From assembly GCA_005223375.1 (NCBI GenBank), contig RXOD01006175.1, forward strand, positions 1 to 11,039: a DNA stretch of 11,039 bases, in the 5' to 3' direction. The stretch is from Amoebophrya sp. AT5.2 (lineage: Eukaryota; Sar; Dinophyceae; Syndiniales; Amoebophryaceae). Shown here piece by piece: positions 7,919 to 11,039 of this stretch; position 1 is the first letter of the stretch; the number at the start of each line of letters is the position of its first letter. The notes under the pieces were generated by a model that saw only the letters and a program-made list of their open reading frames with translations, was not told the origin of the DNA and did not search any database. The translations under genes and the position numbers were made by a program.

Positions 7919-8109
7919 TCTTTCACTCGCTTCTGCAACTTGCGAACTCGGCGTATGTCAAGATGGGCGGCCACTAGACAGATGGAAAGCGACCTTGTCA
8001 GCGCGGATGCGGGTGCGTTATTTAGAATTGTCTTTAGAGTTCGCGCGTACAGAATGCGACTGAGTTTCTCTTCGTGCAGCCGTGCTTCTTCCATCGAATA
8101 CCCAGTCAT
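7897..8109 (-). CDS. Small hypothetical ORF (70 aa) or exon, overlapping the next gene's start
   Basis: From ATG at 8109 to TGA at 7897; the frame is open further upstream to about 8175, where a CATTTCAG acceptor-like site lies. The product is Leu/Arg/Lys-rich and probably helical (MEEARLHEEKLSRILYART). Its end overlaps the ATG at 7918 by 22 bp in another frame. It may instead be an internal exon of a gene beginning further right, or the 5' UTR of the 7918 gene. Codon bias is weaker than in neighbouring exons. No family recognised. Confidence 0.3.
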   Translation of the reverse strand: MTGYSMEEARLHEEKLSRILYARTLKTILNNAPASALTRSLSICLVAAHLDIRRVRKLQKRVKECASSGG

Positions 8110-8312
8110 TTTCGGTGCTGGCCTTTGGTCTAAATCACAGACAGAGATTTCGAGAAGCGCATGCGTCTGAAATGGGAGCACGATCAGATCAGGGAAGTGA
8201 TCCGCGCGAACATGTTGAGGCCTGTGATTGGAAACATGAATTGTCGCGGTGGAACTGAGTCAATTTTTCTCGGTCTCGATGCCTGCATCGGCGCAAAAAA
8301 ATATTGTAATAC

Positions 8313-8529
8313 CATCGCCACTCCGCGCTGCCGATTTGCGCGCGGCCCCCGAACTGCAAGAACAGGTTCTGCAGGTCGCTCGTTCCTTCCGCAGTGGCGG
8401 ACGGAGTCTGGCACCGAAACATCGTCGCTGCCGCGCCCGCGACGCACCCGTGACCGAGATGGTCATAGCCCACTCCGTCCTCCTGATTTGCTCGCGGCCC
8501 CCGAACTGCAAGTACAGGTTCTGCAGGAC
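8313..8529 (-). pseudogene. Exon-like block with an internally duplicated LQNL-LQFGGR segment
   Basis: Bounded by an acceptor-like CTTCCAG (ends 8530) and a donor-like GTATTACAATATT (starts 8312). Minus-strand translation of two similar segments gives LQNLYLQFGGREQI..TEW and LQNLFLQFGGRAQI..AEW with high GC3, but they lie in different frames because the copies are 152 bp apart. One copy must be out of frame unless another small intron separates them. It is therefore either a decayed tandem duplication or two alternative exons. No family recognised. Confidence 0.4.
8319..8527. repeat. 57-bp direct repeats, offset 152 bp
   Basis: 8319-8375 and 8471-8527 match at about 51 of 57 positions, including an identical GCGGCCCCCGAACTGCAAG core. 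They mark a local segmental duplication inside the exon-like block above. Confidence 0.9.
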
Positions 8530-8710
8530 CTGGAAGTACTAGGACTTTACGCGCGAAGAAGAAATTTCCACACTTCCCGTCACGTTTGATCCTTTCACGT
8601 TCACGCTCACGCAGCCACTGAAGAAGCAGTTTTTCATTGATGCAGAAAGTTGATCTTTGTTATGAACGGACCGGAGTGTACCAAACGGGAGGGTACATGA
8701 ACACAATTTC

Positions 8711-8839
8711 GTAGCGCTTTAGCAGAGCCCGTTCCCAAAGCTGGGGCGGAGTTTTCCAGGACTCCCCCGGCCCCGGGTGCGGGCGTGATACCGAGGGGAC
8801 GCCCACCAGCGTTGGGAACGGGCGTCGCTAAACGGCTAC
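8711..8839. repeat. 129-bp foldback element with 34-bp terminal inverted repeats
   Basis: 8711-8744 (starts GTAGCGCTTTAGC) and the reverse complement of 8806-8839 (starts GTAGCCGTTTAGC) match at about 28 of 34 positions, with a shared GCCCGTTCCCAA block. The interior is very GC-rich. No convincing target-site duplication is visible in the flanks. It could be a small MITE, an introner-like element or a structured RNA. Confidence 0.75.
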
Positions 8840-9003
8840 TTTTTCTTCTCACATGTTCTTCTTGTACATTAAATTTGAATAACCAATTGCAGTGCGAAGT
8901 GGCTTCTGCTCGTCCCTATTAGTGAATTGACCAAAATGTCGGGACATCAAAGTGAGCAAAAAAATATTGTACATGCCACTCGTTATCTCGTATTGTACAC
9001 GTT
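8840..9003. other. AT-rich spacer downstream of the SF3 helicase gene
   Basis: No coding frame supported. Contains GCAAAAAAATATTGTA at about 8958-8973, also found at 8293-8308 beside a donor-like site. Presumably the 3' UTR of the helicase gene. Confidence 0.45.
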
Positions 9004-10461
9004 CTAGTTGTCCAAAGTCATCGTCATGTCGGTGGTAAATTGATTGCCCGCGGCAGACATCTTTCTCGCGGTTGCGAGCAGCATCTCGCTGAGGCAGATC
9101 TTACACGGCTTCACTACCTTCCAATTGGGTTTGTCCTCTTTCAAAATGTCAGCCATGATTCGCGGAAAGTTCCACTCCTCGATTCTGTCGTCCATTTGCT
9201 GCTGTTCGACCTCCAGCATTGTCTTGTCGATCTCCTTGTCCTGCCCTTCCAGCAGTTTCATGCCTCTCGTGCAGGATCCCAGTACGGGCGCCATGTCGTC
9301 GTATGTTGTTCTGACGTATTCCCTGTTTTTCGGGAGTACCAGCTGCACCTGGGGTGATGTCAGGAACTGAAGTAACCTCTTCCACCAGCCCGCTGTGGAG
9401 ATGCCCGCCCCGAACATCCTCGCGAACATGGCTAACGTCACCTCGTCCAGTATGAATGCCTTTGGCATCGGGTCCCGTGCCAACGGTTCGAGTGCGCACG
9501 TTCCAGTCGCGGTGGCCGGTGATTGAAAAACGCGGTCCCCCATCAGATCGATCATCGGCTGCACCACGCACAGTGTCTTTCCTGATCCGGGGACCCCTGT
9601 TTGTTTGATCGGAGTGCTGCTTCGCGTGGAAGTAGTTTCATCGTGCGGCGTTAGACATAAATTCATTTTTTCTACGACCGAGAGCCGTAACATCATGACG
9701 ATAGTCCTAGGGTTATACTTATACCTGTGATCATGAGGAAGTTGCCCCGCACGCGCCCCCGCGAAATCCATTCGACGAGCCGTTCCAAGAATTTGTCCGG
9801 ATCGTGTCCCTGCGCCGCCAACACACCTCTCCAGCATTCCTTGAATCCGCAGCAGCAGGCACAGTCGGTCTTCGGCGCTTCGGCTTTGGGCTTCTTCGGT
9901 GGTCTTCCTCTTCTTTAGAGGTGGAAAACCAACAGTTCGCGCGATCTCGTAGTTTGTGGGGGCGCACTACCCACTATTGCCTGCATCTACTTGCTCTAGC
10001 CCTACTTCCTACTACTACCAACTATCCCCTAGTTCTATTACCGACCCTAAGCCCACTGCTAGATTCCTTATTTTTGTCGCCTCGACCTGATGGCTTTCCA
10101 TCACTTAGCTTTTTTTTGGCTGTGGTGCCGATGCCGCCGCCTTCTCGCGCTCGAGAGCGGGGCGGAAGAAGAGGGTGCTGAGGTCGTCGTCGTTCACGTT
10201 CAGGCGCTTGTGGAGGTCGAGGAGGGCCCCCACCTCCCCCCTCCACTTCCGTCCCTGCGCCACGATCCAGTCCAGCAGCCGGGAGTCGGTTTTGCTCGCT
10301 GTGACTACCTCGTCCTCCCGCTGCCAGTTGTGGAACTGGATCATGGAGAGCAGCTCCCGGGGGAGCAGCTTCGTCTGCCGTTCCCTGGACTCCTGGTCGA
10401 TGATCTGCTGGATCGTGAGGATCGGCATGAGGTCGTCGTCCCATCGTACCAGGCGTCCCAT
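9004..10461 (-). CDS. SF3-type helicase / P-loop NTPase gene, about three exons
   Basis: Proposed exons: about 10461-10115, about 9912-9725, and 9596-9004 (TAG stop). The last junction is solid: the first part ends NFLMIT, and splicing builds GVPGSGKT across it in phase. Seen: Walker A GVPGSGKT; Walker B AFILDEVT; then LVLPKNREYVRTTYDDMAPVL, matching the B'/C region of SF3 helicases; and a later MDDRIEEWNF resembling the SF3 arginine finger. Motif C reads APVLGSC, lacking the usual terminal Asn. The middle exon has an AT-hook-like RGRPPKKPK and a Cys-rich DCACCCGFKEC, then the short helical stretch typically preceding SF3 Walker A. The first exon (ATG at 10461 in ACCATGG) is unrecognised. SF3 helicases drive replication of small DNA viruses and related replicons. 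The first intron's exact sites are uncertain. Confidence 0.7.
9597..9724 (-). other. Predicted intron inside the Walker A motif of the SF3 gene
   Basis: Starts GTATAAGTATAACC and ends CAAACAAACAG, 128 nt, phase 1. Its removal joins NFLMIT to GVPGSGKT, a typical SF3 beta-strand plus P-loop, which is strong independent support for the splice. Confidence 0.8.
9913..10104 (-). other. Probable intron between exons 1 and 2 of the SF3 gene
   Basis: Contains stops in all useful frames and a TAG-rich stretch (GGTAGTAGTAGGAAGTAGGG on the minus strand). The acceptor is near 9913-9908 (AAAG or AGAG). On the donor side there is no clean GT before the exon 1 stop; a GC donor (A|GCTAAGT near 10112) would keep the frame with the 9908 acceptor. 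Boundaries are approximate. Confidence 0.45.
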
Positions 10462-10699
10462 GGTGCAGGACGGCTTCTTCAGGGAGGGCACCAAAATTTG
10501 GCGGGGGGAATTGTCTGCAGCTACTACTCTCGCCGCGGGTGGGTGGGTGCGGTTGTAGGCTGGGCGCGCGACAGGGACCACAGCAACGCCACTAGCATTC
10601 CAAGCGCGCGCCCGCTAGCTATCTGCCTCGAGCTGAGGGCCGAACAAGAAAGCGACCCGCCCAGGAGGATGCCGCGGGCCGGGCTATGCGGTCAGACCT
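10462..10699 (-). other. Intron or spacer between the right-edge frame and the SF3 gene
   Basis: GC-rich; the minus frame of SF3 exon 1 stays open to 10581 but without clear codon bias. A pyrimidine-rich tract before CCTGAAG (near 10477) could be an acceptor, which would make the right-edge frame an upstream exon of the same gene. Unresolved. Confidence 0.3.
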
Positions 10700-11038
10700 T
10701 CAGCTACAGAGGAAGCAGCACCAGGCGGCGGCTGGGATGGTTGCGGTAGCGACTACGCCAGAGGCAAGAAAGAGAAGCGAACCGCCAACGCAAACCACCC
10801 GCGCGCTACCCATTCCCCGGGCGGGGCACAAGTGGACGCGCGTGGCGGGCGCCAGCTTCGTCATGCCGCGGATAAAGATGCCAACGCCTGGAACGACGCC
10901 GCACCGTCTTCCGCGCGGCCGCTGAAGTGGGGCCACGGAAGACCAGACGGCGCGCAGGCGGACGGGCTCGGCGATGATGCAGCAGCGGACCGGCTCGAGG
11001 ATGGCGGCGCCGGTGTCGAGTTGAGGGACGGGAAAGCG
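10700..11038 (-). CDS. Partial unrecognised coding frame running off the right edge
   Basis: Open for 112 codons from the right edge to TGA at 10700. Third positions are almost all G/C in the first 60 or so codons (DTGAAILEPVRCCIIAEPVR), much stronger than in the other frames here, so it is probably a real exon. Bias fades after about 10810, where a GTAGCG donor-like site occurs; the final hydrophobic stretch may be intron. The start lies outside the window. It might be the 5' part of the SF3 helicase gene or a separate gene. No HUH nuclease motif or other domain is visible. Confidence 0.4.
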   Translation of the reverse strand, partial: RFPVPQLDTGAAILEPVRCCIIAEPVRLRAVWSSVAPLQRPRGRRCGVVPGVGIFIRGMTKLAPATRVHLCPARGMGSARVVCVGGSLLFLASGVVATATIPAAAWCCFLCS

Positions 11039-11039
11039 A

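Noticed and set aside
8634..8852. Minus-strand ORF of 72 codons
   Set aside because: It reads through the foldback element, so its Pro/Gly/Ala-rich peptide is just a translation of the inverted repeats.
10090..10749. Plus-strand open frame of 219 codons
   Set aside because: Antisense to the first exon of the SF3 gene and to GC-rich spacer; open frames of this size are expected by chance in such GC-rich DNA.
1..11039. CRISPR array, tRNA, rRNA or bacterial operon signals
   Set aside because: No regularly spaced identical repeats, no cloverleaf with conserved loops and no Shine-Dalgarno-like sites before the ATGs were seen.
1..11039. Dinoflagellate spliced-leader relic
   Set aside because: No TTTTGGCTCAAG-like string was noticed on either strand before any gene start, so lineage was not assigned on that basis.

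Overview
The window looks like nuclear DNA of a protist-type eukaryote rather than a bacterium or phage. Several reading frames only make sense once GT-AG introns of about 105-128 nt are removed, no gene has a Shine-Dalgarno-like site, and coding blocks are GC-rich while introns and spacers are AT/T-rich. Every gene I can support lies on the minus strand. A one-way gene array with short introns suits an alveolate or dinoflagellate-like genome, but I see no spliced-leader relic, rRNA or other marker that fixes the lineage.

Layout, left to right (all genes read right to left). 1-1417: 3'-truncated exon of a UPF1-like SF1 helicase (Walker A, DEAA box and GD..Q motif visible). 1418-2190: intron/spacer plus one doubtful GC-rich exon. 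2193-3942: a DNA transposon of about 1.75 kb, bounded by TA dinucleotides and GGGGTAAAAG terminal inverted repeats. It carries a DDE/D transposase of the Tc1-mariner/pogo (DDE_1) kind, whose frame is broken at an AT-rich repeat and whose stop codon sits at the centre of a 2 x 77-bp palindrome. 3945-4317: spacer with a 42-bp tandem duplication. 4318-4737: small coiled-coil protein. 4738-5389: AT-rich spacer. 5390-6654: three-exon gene for a 349-aa protein with a coiled-coil N-terminus and acidic C-terminus. 6660-7160: diverged direct repeats. 6916-7918: two-exon unknown gene. 7897-8530: small ORF and an exon-like block with a 57-bp duplication. 8711-8839: 129-bp foldback element. 9004-10461: multi-exon gene with an SF3-type helicase domain. 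10700-11038: strongly codon-biased open frame running off the right edge.

The notable combination is an intron-containing SF3 helicase gene, a family typical of small DNA viruses and virus-derived replicons, in the same co-oriented array as an SF1 helicase and a fresh-looking DDE transposon with an unusual palindromic gene end. Apart from the transposon, nothing proves that the genes work together. An endogenised virus-like replicon is possible, but no capsid, polymerase or HUH nuclease motif is recognisable.
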